From NCBI RefSeq assembly GCF_012516375.2, contig NZ_CP051204.2, positions 7,378,001-7,442,000 on the forward strand: DNA of 64,000 bases, read 5' to 3'. A program made the position numbers and the translations under genes. Positions 8,154 through 17,291 of the stretch are shown piece after piece. This DNA is from Chitinophaga oryzae. Lineage in GTDB: Bacteria > Bacteroidota > Bacteroidia > Chitinophagales > Chitinophagaceae. A model generated the notes under the pieces. The model made no database searches. It was given only the letters and a program-made list of their open reading frames with translations, and was not told where the DNA came from. The number at the start of each line of letters is the position of its first letter. Within the stretch, counting starts at the first letter, position 1.

Positions 8154-9650
8154 ATGGGGAAATACATTCTTGCGCTGGACCAGGGCACCACCAGCTCCCG
8201 CGCCATTATCTTCGACCACGACGGCAGCATCAAAGCGACCGCACAAAAAGAATTCAAACAGATATTCCCCCAACCCGGATGGGTGGAACATGACGCCATG
8301 GAGATCTGGACATCCCAGGCCAGCGTGGCCGCGGAAGTACTGCTCAAAGCCCGCATTACCGGCGATAACATCGCTGCCATCGGCATCACCAACCAGCGCG
8401 AAACCACTATCGTATGGGACCGTAAAACCGGTAAGCCCATTCACAATGCCATCGTATGGCAGGACCGCCGCACCGCCGCCTACTGCGACAGCCTTATCAA
8501 AGCAGGCAAAGAACAACTCATCAAAGACAAAACCGGTCTGCGGATAGACGCCTATTTTTCCGCTACCAAAATAAAATGGATACTGGACAACGTGCCCGGC
8601 GCCCGGGAAAAAGCAGCCGCCGGCGAACTGGCCTTCGGCACGGTAGACAGCTGGCTCACCTGGAACTTCTCCAACGGACAGCTGCATATCACCGATGTGA
8701 GCAACGCCTCCCGCACATTGTTGTTTAATATCCACGACATGAAATGGGATGACGAACTGCTCTCCCTCTTCGATATCCCCGCCTCCATGCTGCCCGAAGT
8801 AAAACCTTCCAGCGAAGTGTACGGCTACTCGGAAGCAACACTCACCCCCTACCGTATTCCTATTGCCGGCATCGCCGGCGACCAGCAGGCAGCCCTCTTC
8901 GGACAAATGTGCACCGAGCCCGGCATGCTGAAAAATACCTACGGCACCGGCTGTTTTATGGTACTCAATACCGGCGACAAACCCATCCCGTCCAAAAACA
9001 ACCTGCTCACCACCGTAGCCTGGCAGATCAACGGCAAAACCACCTACGCCCTCGAAGGCAGCATCTTCATCGGCGGCGCCGTAGTACAGTGGCTGCGCGA
9101 CGGCCTCGGTATCATCCGCCACTCTGCCGACGTGGAGAAACTGGCCGCCACCGTACCCCACAGCGACGGCGTATATTTCGTGCCGGCATTCGCCGGACTG
9201 GGCGCCCCCTACTGGAACCAGCATGCCCGCGGTACCATGGTGGGCATCACCCGCGGTACCAGCGCCGCCCACATCGCCCGCGCCGCACTCGACAGTATCG
9301 CCTTTCAGACCATGGACGTGCTCAAAGCGATGGAAGGCGACGCCGGTATGCCTATCAGCGAACTGCGCGTCGACGGCGGCGCCACCAGCAATAACCTGCT
9401 CATGCAGTTCCAGTCCGACCTGCTGCAGGTAAGCGTGGTACGCCCGCACATCACTGAAACCACCGCGCTGGGCGCTGCCTACCTCGCCGGACTCGCCGTA
9501 GGGTTCTGGGACAGCATCCCGTCTATCGCCCGCCAGTGGAAAGTAGACGCCACGTTCGAACCATCTATGGAAACATCACAACGCCAACAACTCTGCAAGG
9601 ACTGGAAACGCGCTATCAAAGCGGCCCAGGCCTGGACAGAAGAAGACTAA
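8154..9650 (+). CDS. glpK: Glycerol kinase
   Basis: 498 residues from ATG at 8154, the canonical length; the reading frame is open further upstream, but that part runs through the preceding terminator and lacks homology. The N-terminal FGGY phosphate loop [11 protein letters not shown] is at residues 7-17, [14 protein letters not shown] and VWQDRRTA mark the glycerol site near residues 80-105, and [10 protein letters not shown] is the C-terminal FGGY signature near 246. It phosphorylates glycerol to glycerol-3-phosphate with ATP. glpF follows after 12 bases, so import and trapping of glycerol are co-expressed. The third codon positions are strikingly C-rich compared with the neighbours. Confidence 0.97.
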   Translation: MGKYILALDQGTTSSRAIIFDHDGSIKATAQKEFKQIFPQPGWVEHDAMEIWTSQASVAAEVLLKARITGDNIAAIGITNQRETTIVWDRKTGKPIHNAIVWQDRRTAAYCDSLIKAGKEQLIKDKTGLRIDAYFSATKIKWILDNVPGAREKAAAGELAFGTVDSWLTWNFSNGQLHITDVSNASRTLLFNIHDMKWDDELLSLFDIPASMLPEVKPSSEVYGYSEATLTPYRIPIAGIAGDQQAALFGQMCTEPGMLKNTYGTGCFMVLNTGDKPIPSKNNLLTTVAWQINGKTTYALEGSIFIGGAVVQWLRDGLGIIRHSADVEKLAATVPHSDGVYFVPAFAGLGAPYWNQHARGTMVGITRGTSAAHIARAALDSIAFQTMDVLKAMEGDAGMPISELRVDGGATSNNLLMQFQSDLLQVSVVRPHITETTALGAAYLAGLAVGFWDSIPSIARQWKVDATFEPSMETSQRQQLCKDWKRAIKAAQAWTEED

Positions 9651-9662
9651 AAAATTCCACAC

Positions 9663-10376
9663 ATGTCACCATTTTTAGCCGAAATTATCGGAACAGCTTT
9701 TATTATCGCCCTCGGCGACGGCGTAGTCGCCAACGTAGTACTCAACCAGTCCAAAGGCAACCAGGGCGGATGGATCGTCATCACCATGGGATGGGCCATG
9801 GCCGTATTTGTCGGCGTATTCTGCGCCGGGCAATACAGCGGCGCACACCTCAACCCCGCCGTCACCATCGCCCTGGCGGTGAAAGGCTCCTTCAGCTGGA
9901 CACTCGTGCCCGCCTACATCGCCGCCCAGATGCTGGGCGCCATGCTCGGCGCCCTCCTCGTCTGGCTCTGCTACAAAAAACACTTCGACGCCACCACAGA
10001 CGCCGCCAGCAAACTGGGCGTGTTCTGCACCATCCCGGCTATACGAACACCCGGCTATAACTTCCTCACAGAATTTATTGCCACCCTCGTTTTTATACTG
10101 GCAGTGTTCTATATCCCCAAACCCGCTACCGGCATCGGCTCCCTCGATGCCCTGCCCGTAGCTTTCGTTGTACTCGCCATCGGCCTCTCCCTCGGCGGCC
10201 CTACCGGCTACGCCATCAACCCCGCAAGGGACCTCGGCCCACGCATTATGCACGCCATACTGCCTATCTCAGGCAAAGGCAGCAGCGATTGGGCCTATGC
10301 CTGGATACCCATCGCAGGGCCCGTTGCAGGCGCTGTCGCAGCGGCGCTGATATATAATGCATTCCTGGCTTCGTGA
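9663..10376 (+). CDS. glpF: Glycerol uptake facilitator (MIP/aquaglyceroporin)
   Basis: 237 residues with six transmembrane helices and the two half-helix NPA motifs: HLNPAVT at about residues 61-67 and AINPARDLGPR near 183-193. The aspartate after the second NPAR is the mark of glycerol-conducting rather than water-selective channels. It follows glpK by 12 bases in an operon. Like glpK it has very C-rich third codon positions. I see no obvious terminator downstream, where the repeat-rich gap begins. Confidence 0.95.
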   Translation: MSPFLAEIIGTAFIIALGDGVVANVVLNQSKGNQGGWIVITMGWAMAVFVGVFCAGQYSGAHLNPAVTIALAVKGSFSWTLVPAYIAAQMLGAMLGALLVWLCYKKHFDATTDAASKLGVFCTIPAIRTPGYNFLTEFIATLVFILAVFYIPKPATGIGSLDALPVAFVVLAIGLSLGGPTGYAINPARDLGPRIMHAILPISGKGSSDWAYAWIPIAGPVAGAVAAALIYNAFLAS

Positions 10377-10390
10377 TAAACATTTTATGG

Positions 10391-10418
10391 CCCCAGGGCT
10401 CACGCCCTGGGCTACGTT
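10391..10418. repeat. REP-like GC-rich inverted repeat
   Basis: The imperfect palindrome CCCCAGGGCTCACGCCCTGGGCT, directly after glpF, resembles the extragenic palindromes that RAYT-type transposases mobilise. No transposase gene is in the window, so that origin is inference. It could also act as a terminator of the glp operon, though no T tract follows. Confidence 0.5.
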
Positions 10419-10424
10419 GTTGTT

Positions 10425-10550
10425 CAAATCCCTGTACGGCAGCTGAATTCACGATGCATCAATCCCTTTAGTCAAAATTCCTGTACGGCAGCTGAATTTA
10501 TGATGCATCAACCCTTTAGTCAAAATTCTTGTACGGCAGCTGAATTCATT
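10425..10550. repeat. Tandem repeat, 48-49 bp unit, about 2.6 copies
   Basis: The unit begins CAAAATTCCTGTACGGCAGC and runs through TGAATT, GATGCATCAA and CCCTTTAGT. Copies start at 10425, 10473 and 10521; the first two are nearly identical, the third breaks off after about 30 bases. The core TGTACGGCAGCTGAATT is conserved in all three and contains the palindrome CAGCTG. No gene overlaps. On the minus strand the unit can be read as a repeated short peptide start (MNSAAVQ), which I regard as chance. Confidence 0.85.
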
Positions 10551-10795
10551 ATCATAACCTCCGGCAAACCGCGGAGCCATGACCTGCCAGCTCCGCCATA
10601 GCCCACTGCCCCTACATGAGGCATCCCCCGGTAAGGCCCGCCAAATCGTAGCGTTCTTCTATTTTCTATCCCTCTTAATACAGCCTTAGCCGTAAGCACC
10701 TGCATACGTCAGCAAGCCATTTTTACGGTAACGACTACATTAAAAAAACAGCCGCGTTAAATTTTTCCAAACCTGATATTTATCATGTTCTTAGT
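10551..10795. other. Gene-free stretch after the tandem repeats
   Basis: The first part (to about 10660) is GC-rich, the rest AT-rich. I find no credible gene: the only open frame, on the minus strand to 10705, has no recognisable motif and runs into the tandem repeats. It may be the decayed remainder of a mobile or repetitive element. Confidence 0.4.
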
Positions 10796-10827
10796 TTTCA
10801 TTTTTTTCTGAAAGTTTTGTAACTTTG
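10796..10827 (+). promoter_or_regulatory. Predicted promoter of the NDH-2 gene
   Basis: TAACTTTG at 10820-10827 fits TAnnTTTG; TTTC at 10796-10799, 20 bases upstream, is a near match to the -33 TTTG. The transcript would start at about 10833 and carry a leader of about 90 nt. Confidence 0.5.
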
Positions 10828-10923
10828 ATAAAGATTACTACTGGTACGGCGTTTGAACTGCCGGTAGTATCAGAATGTTATAACGAGGTATGCCATATCC
10901 AACACAAAATAAACAGATGAATT

Positions 10924-12237
10924 ATGATCCAGCCTAACATTCCGGAGTCTGCCCAACCGCGCGTAGTTATTGTAGGAGGAGGATTTGGCGGTATCAACCT
11001 GGCCAAGCAACTGAAACATGCTCCGGTACAGATCGTACTGCTCGACAGAAACAATTATCACCTTTTTCAACCGCTGCTTTACCAGGTATCTACCGCCGGC
11101 CTGGAACCGGACAGCATCGCTTTCCCGCTCAGAGGTATTTTCAGAAAACAGAAAAACCTGGTCTTTCGCATGGCGGAAGTGACCGGTATCAGAACTGCAG
11201 AAAACATACTGGAAACAGGTATCGGGGAAATTCACTATGACTATCTTGTGTTCGCCACCGGCAGCAACACTAACTTCTTCGGCAACAAAGCCATCGAAGA
11301 CAACGCTATCGGCATGAAGTCCCTCATCGAAGCGGTACAGATCAGAAACTATGTGGTGAAACAGTTCGAAGAAAGCCTGCTGCTGAAGAACCCGGAAGAA
11401 ATAAAGCCGAAGCTCAACTTCGTCATGGTCGGCGGCGGTCCTACCGGTGTGGAACTGGCAGGCGCCTTCGCTGAACTGCGGAAATATATCATGCCTAAAG
11501 ACTATCCCGATCTGCCCCAATCCCTCATGAATGTTTACCTGATAGAAGCAGGTCCTAAACTACTGGCATCTTTCAGCGAAAAAACATCCGAGCGCACCAT
11601 GAAAGCGTTGCAGGAACTGGGCGTAAGAGTGATGGTCAACACCGGCGTAAAAGAATACGATGGCCACACCATCACCCTCAGCAACGGAGAAACGATACAG
11701 TCACAATCCCTGCTCTGGTCTGCCGGCGTAAAAGGCGTACCGGTGACAGGCCTGCCCCAGGATATCCTCCTGCCCAACGGCCGCATCATCGTCAATGAGT
11801 TCAACCAGCTGAAAGGATACGACAACGTATTTGCCATCGGCGACATCGCCCAGATGACCAATGATCAGCGCTTCCCGAAAGGATATCCCATGGTGGCCCA
11901 GGTAGCCATTCAGCAGGGTAAAAACCTGGCGCACAACATCCGCCTGCTGCTGGAGAAAAAAACACTCAAAGGCTTCTATTACAAAGACCTCGGCAGTATG
12001 GCCACCATCGGCCGTAACAGGGCTGTGGCCGAATTTGCCAACATGCGCCTCAGCGGATACTTCGCCTGGATCGTATGGATGATCGTACACCTTATGAGCC
12101 TCCTCGGCTTCCGTAACAAACTGGTGGTGTTCATCAACTGGTTCTACCGCTATTTCACCTACGAAAGAGGTACCCGCATCATCATCAAACGCGGCGCCGC
12201 CAACATCGTGAAACTACGGCAAACCGTAGGCGTGTGA
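10924..12237 (+). CDS. ndh: Type II NADH dehydrogenase (NAD(P)/FAD-dependent oxidoreductase)
   Basis: 437 residues, normal for NDH-2. The FAD-binding dinucleotide fold VVIVGGGFGGINLAK is at about residues 12-26, a second GxGxxG fold for NADH (FVMVGGGPTGVELAG) lies near residue 167-181, and a third FAD motif NVFAIGDIAQM is near 300. The C-terminal region (about 378-410) contains a hydrophobic and amphipathic stretch typical of the membrane anchor of NDH-2. It oxidises NADH and reduces quinone without pumping protons. It is a single-gene unit with its own promoter and a strong terminator. Confidence 0.93.
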   Translation: MIQPNIPESAQPRVVIVGGGFGGINLAKQLKHAPVQIVLLDRNNYHLFQPLLYQVSTAGLEPDSIAFPLRGIFRKQKNLVFRMAEVTGIRTAENILETGIGEIHYDYLVFATGSNTNFFGNKAIEDNAIGMKSLIEAVQIRNYVVKQFEESLLLKNPEEIKPKLNFVMVGGGPTGVELAGAFAELRKYIMPKDYPDLPQSLMNVYLIEAGPKLLASFSEKTSERTMKALQELGVRVMVNTGVKEYDGHTITLSNGETIQSQSLLWSAGVKGVPVTGLPQDILLPNGRIIVNEFNQLKGYDNVFAIGDIAQMTNDQRFPKGYPMVAQVAIQQGKNLAHNIRLLLEKKTLKGFYYKDLGSMATIGRNRAVAEFANMRLSGYFAWIVWMIVHLMSLLGFRNKLVVFINWFYRYFTYERGTRIIIKRGAANIVKLRQTVGV

Positions 12238-12291
12238 CCCAAACATGGTTGTTTTGTTGTTATATATAATAGGTGTTTTATTGTTAAAAAT

Positions 12292-12327
12292 GCAAAAGAC
12301 CTGATGAACAATTCATCAGGTCTTTGC
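12292..12327. terminator. Bidirectional terminator
   Basis: GCAAAAGACCTGATGAA pairs with TTCATCAGGTCTTTGC; A and T tracts flank both sides. It separates the convergent ndh and T9SS plug genes. Confidence 0.88.
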
Positions 12328-12347
12328 TTTTATCTTATCGCAAACGC

Positions 12348-13640
12348 CTATTTGCGGTTCAGGATCGAATTCAGCGTAATGCTGGACACCAGCTCGTCTG
12401 CACGGCCGCCCAGCGGACGGAAATACAACAGGATCGTATAGTTGTTTTCTGTCTCCCACCAGTTGCCTTCTGTTAACTCCGTATTGAATTTACCGTTAGT
12501 CACCGTTTTATCCACCAGTCCGTAAATATAGTTGTAATAACCCTGCTTCAGAAACAGTGTGCCTTCATAAGCGCGGCTGGCGGCATTATAAGTCAGCCTG
12601 CTGTTGTTGTTCAACTCATAATCGGTCATCTCCCCGAAAATATACATGTCGTAGCCGGCGTAAGGCTCAGGCGCTGCAAAAGTGAAATGCACAGAAGCAT
12701 AATCTCCCTCAAAGTTGGGATCATAGTCATCCAGCGTGGCGAGGTAATACTTGCCGTTAACATCCTTGATGAACTGATACAGCTTATCCGCCCGCTCAAA
12801 ATCCGTAACAGCATATACATCGGTACTGTTGGCGTGGTACTCGGAATGCCGGACCCTTTCTGTCTGTAAACGCAGGCTCCGCAGGTCTATCCATCGAAAC
12901 TCCTTCCCGGCGGGAATTACACAATCCAGCTCCGCATTGTACTTGATCACGTTGCCGTTGATAAACTGGGGCTTCAGATTAGTAATGGCATTGTCCCAGC
13001 GGTAGTTTTGCAGGATCACCACCTTGATCTGGTCAAAAGGGTTCTGGATGTTCAACGAGCCGGTATTGATCTCGAAATTTATCTTCTGGTGCGTGCGGAA
13101 CAGTTTCGGCGACACCGGCTGCTGGATAAACCCGGCAATACCGGCCTTCGATTCCACCACATACATCCGCCGGGTAAAAGCCAGCTGGCTGGTATCACTG
13201 TCAAGGTATACCTTCAGCAGATAGTTGCCCGACTTGATCGGGTAACTGCCGGTGCCCGGCAGCTGCACACTGTAATGCGTATACCGCTGCAATGCCACCG
13301 CCGACATCTTATAGTTGAGGATCCTCGTTTCGGAGAAACCGCGCATATAATCGAACTGGTTTACCTGCGCCGGCGTCCAGTCTGCGTTGCACATCACAAA
13401 AGAATAGTAGTAGTTTTTCACATCATTGTCCATATCGTCAAAAGACAGCTCCAGCTTCTCCCCGGTACCAATGGTATACATGGGCATGCTCAGGGGATCT
13501 CCCAGCTGGTTGAACTTGACGGATTTGATATTGTTGTGGTAAACATGGTCCGGCGTAATGACATTGGCCTGTGCCATCACCCTGCCGGTAAACAGACAGG
13601 CGGCCAGGACCACCCATAAAAGAAAAGCTGCTGTACGCAT
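12348..13640 (-). CDS. Type IX secretion plug protein (DUF5103)
   Basis: 430 residues with a signal peptide (about 1-24, ending VMAQ). It matches the family formerly DUF5103, now known as the T9SS plug: the Plug protein seals the SprA outer-membrane translocon from the periplasmic side in Flavobacterium. Typical landmarks are YHNNIKSVKFNQLGDPLSMP near residues 35-54, the CNADW segment near 90 and the NYYYSF strand. The end contains a YFRPLGGRADELVS segment. No other T9SS component is adjacent; T9SS genes are usually dispersed. Family assignment is from recognition of these segments, not a search. Confidence 0.85.
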   Translation of the reverse strand: MRTAAFLLWVVLAACLFTGRVMAQANVITPDHVYHNNIKSVKFNQLGDPLSMPMYTIGTGEKLELSFDDMDNDVKNYYYSFVMCNADWTPAQVNQFDYMRGFSETRILNYKMSAVALQRYTHYSVQLPGTGSYPIKSGNYLLKVYLDSDTSQLAFTRRMYVVESKAGIAGFIQQPVSPKLFRTHQKINFEINTGSLNIQNPFDQIKVVILQNYRWDNAITNLKPQFINGNVIKYNAELDCVIPAGKEFRWIDLRSLRLQTERVRHSEYHANSTDVYAVTDFERADKLYQFIKDVNGKYYLATLDDYDPNFEGDYASVHFTFAAPEPYAGYDMYIFGEMTDYELNNNSRLTYNAASRAYEGTLFLKQGYYNYIYGLVDKTVTNGKFNTELTEGNWWETENNYTILLYFRPLGGRADELVSSITLNSILNRK

Positions 13641-13734
13641 ACTGGCTATTTGGTTGTATTCAAGTTACGATTATTTGCTTATTTAGAGATTTGATTTTTG
13701 ATTTCCTACATTTGTCCTAATCGAATTCAGTTCA

Positions 13735-14970
13735 ATGGAATTATCTGCTTTTATTGCCAGAAGGATTGCTTTCAACAAAGCCTCCTCTTTTTCGAAATTC
13801 ATCATCAACATCGCTGTTGCTGCCACCGCAGTCAGCGTGGCGGTCATGATTCTGGCAACAGCGCTGGTCAACGGCTTTCAGCAGGTCATTCAGGACAAAA
13901 TTTTCAGCTTCTGGGGCCACCTTCACGTCAATCAATACCAGCCCAACGCCGGTCCCCTGACGGAAGAAATACCCTTTACTTCCACCCTCACCCTGATGGA
14001 CAGCATCAAAAGAGTGCCCGGTGTGAAGTCGGTAAACCCCTATGCCACCAAATCTGCCATCATCAAGTCTGAAAAGGAAATCAACGGCATCATCTTCAAA
14101 GGAATAGATAAAAGCTACGACTGGCCTCAATTACAGCGTTTCATGCAGAGCGGCCGCCCTCCCCGCTTTAATGATACCAGCTACGCGCCGGAAATCATGA
14201 TTTCCACCAATATGGCGCAGGACCTGCAATTGAAAGTCGATGATAAAGTGATCATCTACTTCATCCAGGGTGGCGGGCTCCCGCCCCGCGCCCGCAAACT
14301 GCAGGTGTCAGGGATCTTTAAAACAGGTATCGAAGAATATGATAAAACCTACATTATCGGCGATCTGAACCTCGTTCGCCGCCTCAATGACTGGGAACCC
14401 ACACAGGTAGGCGGTTATGAGATTATGCTGGCAGACTACCACCTGATGGACACCACCGCCCGTATCATCGACAACAACATACTGCCAGATCAACTGTTTA
14501 CCCGCACCATCCGCGATATATACCCCAACATCTTTGACTGGCTGCAGCTACAGAACCAGAATGAACTGATCATCATCGTGATCATGACCATCGTGGCTGT
14601 TATCAACATGATCACCGCCATCCTCATCCTGATACTGGAACGCACCAATATGGTGGGCATCCTCAAAGCATTGGGCATGCGCGACTGGCAGATCCAGAAA
14701 GTATTCGTTTTCCAGGCGGGTTACATCATCCTCATGGGCGTGCTTATCGGCGACTTTTTCGGACTCGGGCTGGCCTTTCTGCAAAAGGCCACCGGCATCT
14801 TCAAACTCCCGGAAGAGTCCTACTACATGTCGGTGGCCGCTATCGATATCAGATGGCATGAGATACTGCTGATCAACCTGGGCACCCTCGCCATCTGCCT
14901 GCTGGTATTGCTGATCCCATCACTGATTATCCGGAGGATCACACCGGTAAAAGCGATCCAGTTCAAATAA
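13735..14970 (+). CDS. FtsX-like ABC transporter permease (LolC/LolE type)
   Basis: 411 residues. One N-terminal transmembrane helix (about 25-48), a large periplasmic MacB-PCD-like domain (about 50-270), then three C-terminal helices (about 275-300, 325-350, 370-395) and a terminal RRITPVKAIQFK, the usual end of lipoprotein-releasing permeases. With an ATPase encoded elsewhere it probably extracts outer-membrane lipoproteins from the inner membrane for handover to LolA. A TACATTTG box at 13707-13714 may be its -7 element. It converges on the next gene with only two bases between the stop codons. Confidence 0.88.
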   Translation: MELSAFIARRIAFNKASSFSKFIINIAVAATAVSVAVMILATALVNGFQQVIQDKIFSFWGHLHVNQYQPNAGPLTEEIPFTSTLTLMDSIKRVPGVKSVNPYATKSAIIKSEKEINGIIFKGIDKSYDWPQLQRFMQSGRPPRFNDTSYAPEIMISTNMAQDLQLKVDDKVIIYFIQGGGLPPRARKLQVSGIFKTGIEEYDKTYIIGDLNLVRRLNDWEPTQVGGYEIMLADYHLMDTTARIIDNNILPDQLFTRTIRDIYPNIFDWLQLQNQNELIIIVIMTIVAVINMITAILILILERTNMVGILKALGMRDWQIQKVFVFQAGYIILMGVLIGDFFGLGLAFLQKATGIFKLPEESYYMSVAAIDIRWHEILLINLGTLAICLLVLLIPSLIIRRITPVKAIQFK

Positions 14971-14972
14971 CT

Positions 14973-17291
14973 TTATTTCCCGCTTTTAATGTAATCACGC
15001 AGGTAACTGCATTGCCCGTATACCTCCTGGTACAGGCGTGTCTGGGAATAATTGCTTTTCAACACGGGGAAGTAACGATTACGTACCAACGCTCCGTAGA
15101 ACTTGCCACTGTCATCCATCGGCGGCACATGTTTCTGGTAGCAACGCGCTGCCATAAAGAAACATTTTGCCCTGAACTCCGGATCTGTGGCTGCCTGTGC
15201 CGCTTTCAGATAATAACTTTCCGCGGCATAGGTACCAAAATACTGCCGTTCGGAAGGATCTTTTTCACATGCCGCAGTATACCATTGGGTAGAAGGACGG
15301 AATCTTCTTACAAAATTCCACGTTCTGCCGTAATAACTGATGTTAAACAACCCCGTAGCATATTCATAGTATACCTTCGCATCTACCGGTGTTACTTTCA
15401 TCTTGTCCTGCAATGCCAGCATCCTGTCGCAGAACTGCAACTGTGTGATCGCTTTCGTGTAGCCTCTCTCTGCGCTGTCTGGTCCGAAGTCCTGGAAGAG
15501 CTCTTTAAACACCAGGAAAGAAGAGGCCATATTATCTGCCTTTTTAAACCATTGCTGCGCATTTTTAAAGTCATGCACGCGCAGGTAGCTCTCCGCGATA
15601 CTGGCGTTCATATCTACTTCTTTCGGGAAGAAGCCCGCGAGGTAAGTTTCATAGGGCGTTTTACCGGAGGACTTCATGAAGTCGTGCAATTGCAACAGCT
15701 GCGCGGTGTTCATCTCATCGCGGATCTGCTCAGTGGCGGATTGGCCGGAAAGGAAATAATCATATACATGCAGGCTGTCACAACGGCCACGGATCAGCGC
15801 TTCTTTCGCAAAGTCTTTCTGCTGATGGTATTTCGGCGCCAGGATAGCCCCTAACAGATTACGGTACGTTTTACTGAAAAATCTGTCACGGCCGCTTTGC
15901 CACCATTCTTCCGGCCGCGGTGTGGCTCCCAGCTGGCCATCCAGCCATTTAAAGGTGCCCAGTAATTTATCTTCCAGCGCTTTATCGATAGTTTTATGCT
16001 GATTGATATTGATCAGCAGGTTGACCACCTCCCACTGGTTGCGGATAGCCGGCTCTTTGCTGGTAACCTTGTCCAGCTGTGCCCTCGCCACGTCATAGTC
16101 GCGGCACATATAAGAGAGATAGGCGGAGTTCACCTGCCAGAAAGCCAGGTCCTTTACCTTTCCTTTTTCGATCACGCTGTTCATCCAGCCGATCATCGGC
16201 CGTATCTGCGTATTGGCGATGGTGGCCATTTCCGGCGGCAGCGCCACGATGCCGGCCATAGCTGCAGAATCAGTAGAAGTCGAAACAACCCTGTCGAGGA
16301 AACGGGACTCCAGCTTACTGATCTCACGGCCCATTAACACGGTCAATGCCGGGGACGCCGGATCGAAATCATATACTTTCTTCAGCGGCTCCAGTGTGAT
16401 CTCATCCTTTCTCATGCCGTAGATAGCCGCTACCATGGCCTTCTCCCGGTTATCTTTACAAAGATGGTAAACGGCTTCCTCGGGTGCGTTGCCCCATTTC
16501 ATGCTGGTATAACAGCTGACACGCAGAGCAGGCGCTTTGTCAAACACACGGGAAAACAGGTAAGCCCCCTGGACAGAATCGCCCATATGCTGCACTGCTC
16601 CTGCTTTCAGGGCCAATGCTTTGTAATACATCAGCGAAGAACCGGGTTTCTTAAACAACTTATCAAACGTAGCGGAGGCATCTTCATACCGGCCGCTGTA
16701 GTGCAGCAGCCTTACCTGCTGGAATGCATAACGTTCGCGGAGTTCCTTGTTGCCGGTTTTGTCGTAAAGCTCAGCCGCTTCCTTTTCCAACGCGTCCATC
16801 ACGGACTTGTCGCGGTCAGGCGGCGTCCAGCGGTCCGCCACGTTCACAGACGGCTCGCAGCTTTTCGCGAACAACAGGTAACGGGCAGCATCCTGGTTGC
16901 GTTCTTCCTGCAGGAACTTTGCAAAGGCGTTGCTGCGTATACTGTCGGGCAAAACAGCCGTACTGCGGGTGACCACAGCCGACATCTGGTCTTTCGTATA
17001 GGTGTAAACGTACTCCCGGATATCGGCAGCTTTTACCTTATCACCGGTAAAACGCTGCCAGTCGCTGATATTCTCTTCCAGTTCCGAAGGCGATGTGGCT
17101 TCATCATAAAAAGGGCTCATGCCCGTATAATAAAACGGCTCATATCCCTTTCCTGACTGATAAGGATTAAAGAAGGAGATGTAATAATCGTAAGGATCTG
17201 CATCCGGTCCGCAGGACAGGGTATAGATCACATTGCCGAACAGTACAGCACAAAAGCTAATGGAAAAAACGATAAATTTTTTGTAGTTCAT
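14973..17291 (-). CDS. Exported protein of unknown function, 772 aa, helical repeats
   Basis: 772 residues. An N-terminal hydrophobic signal ends in TLSC (Cys27); this is a weak lipobox, so lipoprotein status is only possible. The next residues GPDADPYDYY recur, as I recall, in a family of large Bacteroidota hypothetical proteins. The rest is rich in helices with TPR-like spacing, for example RYEDASATFDKLFKKPG near residue 207 and RVHDFKNAQQWFKKADNMA near 600. I recognise no enzyme motif. Its start overlaps the end of the upstream lipoprotein gene by 35 bases, so the two are probably co-translated; the pair likely works together in the periplasm or on the outer membrane. Confidence 0.75.
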   Translation of the reverse strand: MNYKKFIVFSISFCAVLFGNVIYTLSCGPDADPYDYYISFFNPYQSGKGYEPFYYTGMSPFYDEATSPSELEENISDWQRFTGDKVKAADIREYVYTYTKDQMSAVVTRSTAVLPDSIRSNAFAKFLQEERNQDAARYLLFAKSCEPSVNVADRWTPPDRDKSVMDALEKEAAELYDKTGNKELRERYAFQQVRLLHYSGRYEDASATFDKLFKKPGSSLMYYKALALKAGAVQHMGDSVQGAYLFSRVFDKAPALRVSCYTSMKWGNAPEEAVYHLCKDNREKAMVAAIYGMRKDEITLEPLKKVYDFDPASPALTVLMGREISKLESRFLDRVVSTSTDSAAMAGIVALPPEMATIANTQIRPMIGWMNSVIEKGKVKDLAFWQVNSAYLSYMCRDYDVARAQLDKVTSKEPAIRNQWEVVNLLININQHKTIDKALEDKLLGTFKWLDGQLGATPRPEEWWQSGRDRFFSKTYRNLLGAILAPKYHQQKDFAKEALIRGRCDSLHVYDYFLSGQSATEQIRDEMNTAQLLQLHDFMKSSGKTPYETYLAGFFPKEVDMNASIAESYLRVHDFKNAQQWFKKADNMASSFLVFKELFQDFGPDSAERGYTKAITQLQFCDRMLALQDKMKVTPVDAKVYYEYATGLFNISYYGRTWNFVRRFRPSTQWYTAACEKDPSERQYFGTYAAESYYLKAAQAATDPEFRAKCFFMAARCYQKHVPPMDDSGKFYGALVRNRYFPVLKSNYSQTRLYQEVYGQCSYLRDYIKSGK

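Noticed and set aside
8130..9449. 439-codon open frame antisense to glpK
   Set aside because: It mirrors the C-ended codons of glpK, giving Gly/Val/Ala/His-rich nonsense; glpK is complete and canonical on the other strand.
10421..10440. TTCAAATCCCTG resembling a tRNA T-loop
   Set aside because: It belongs to the 48-bp tandem repeat; no acceptor stem or anticodon arm can be built around it. No tRNA was found elsewhere either.
10425..10550. Tandem repeats considered as a CRISPR array
   Set aside because: The whole 48-bp unit is repeated, with no variable spacers, only 2.6 copies and no cas genes.
10520..10705. Short minus-strand frame next to the tandem repeats
   Set aside because: It runs into the repeat unit, shares its first residues with another frame from the same repeat, and has no homology I can recognise.
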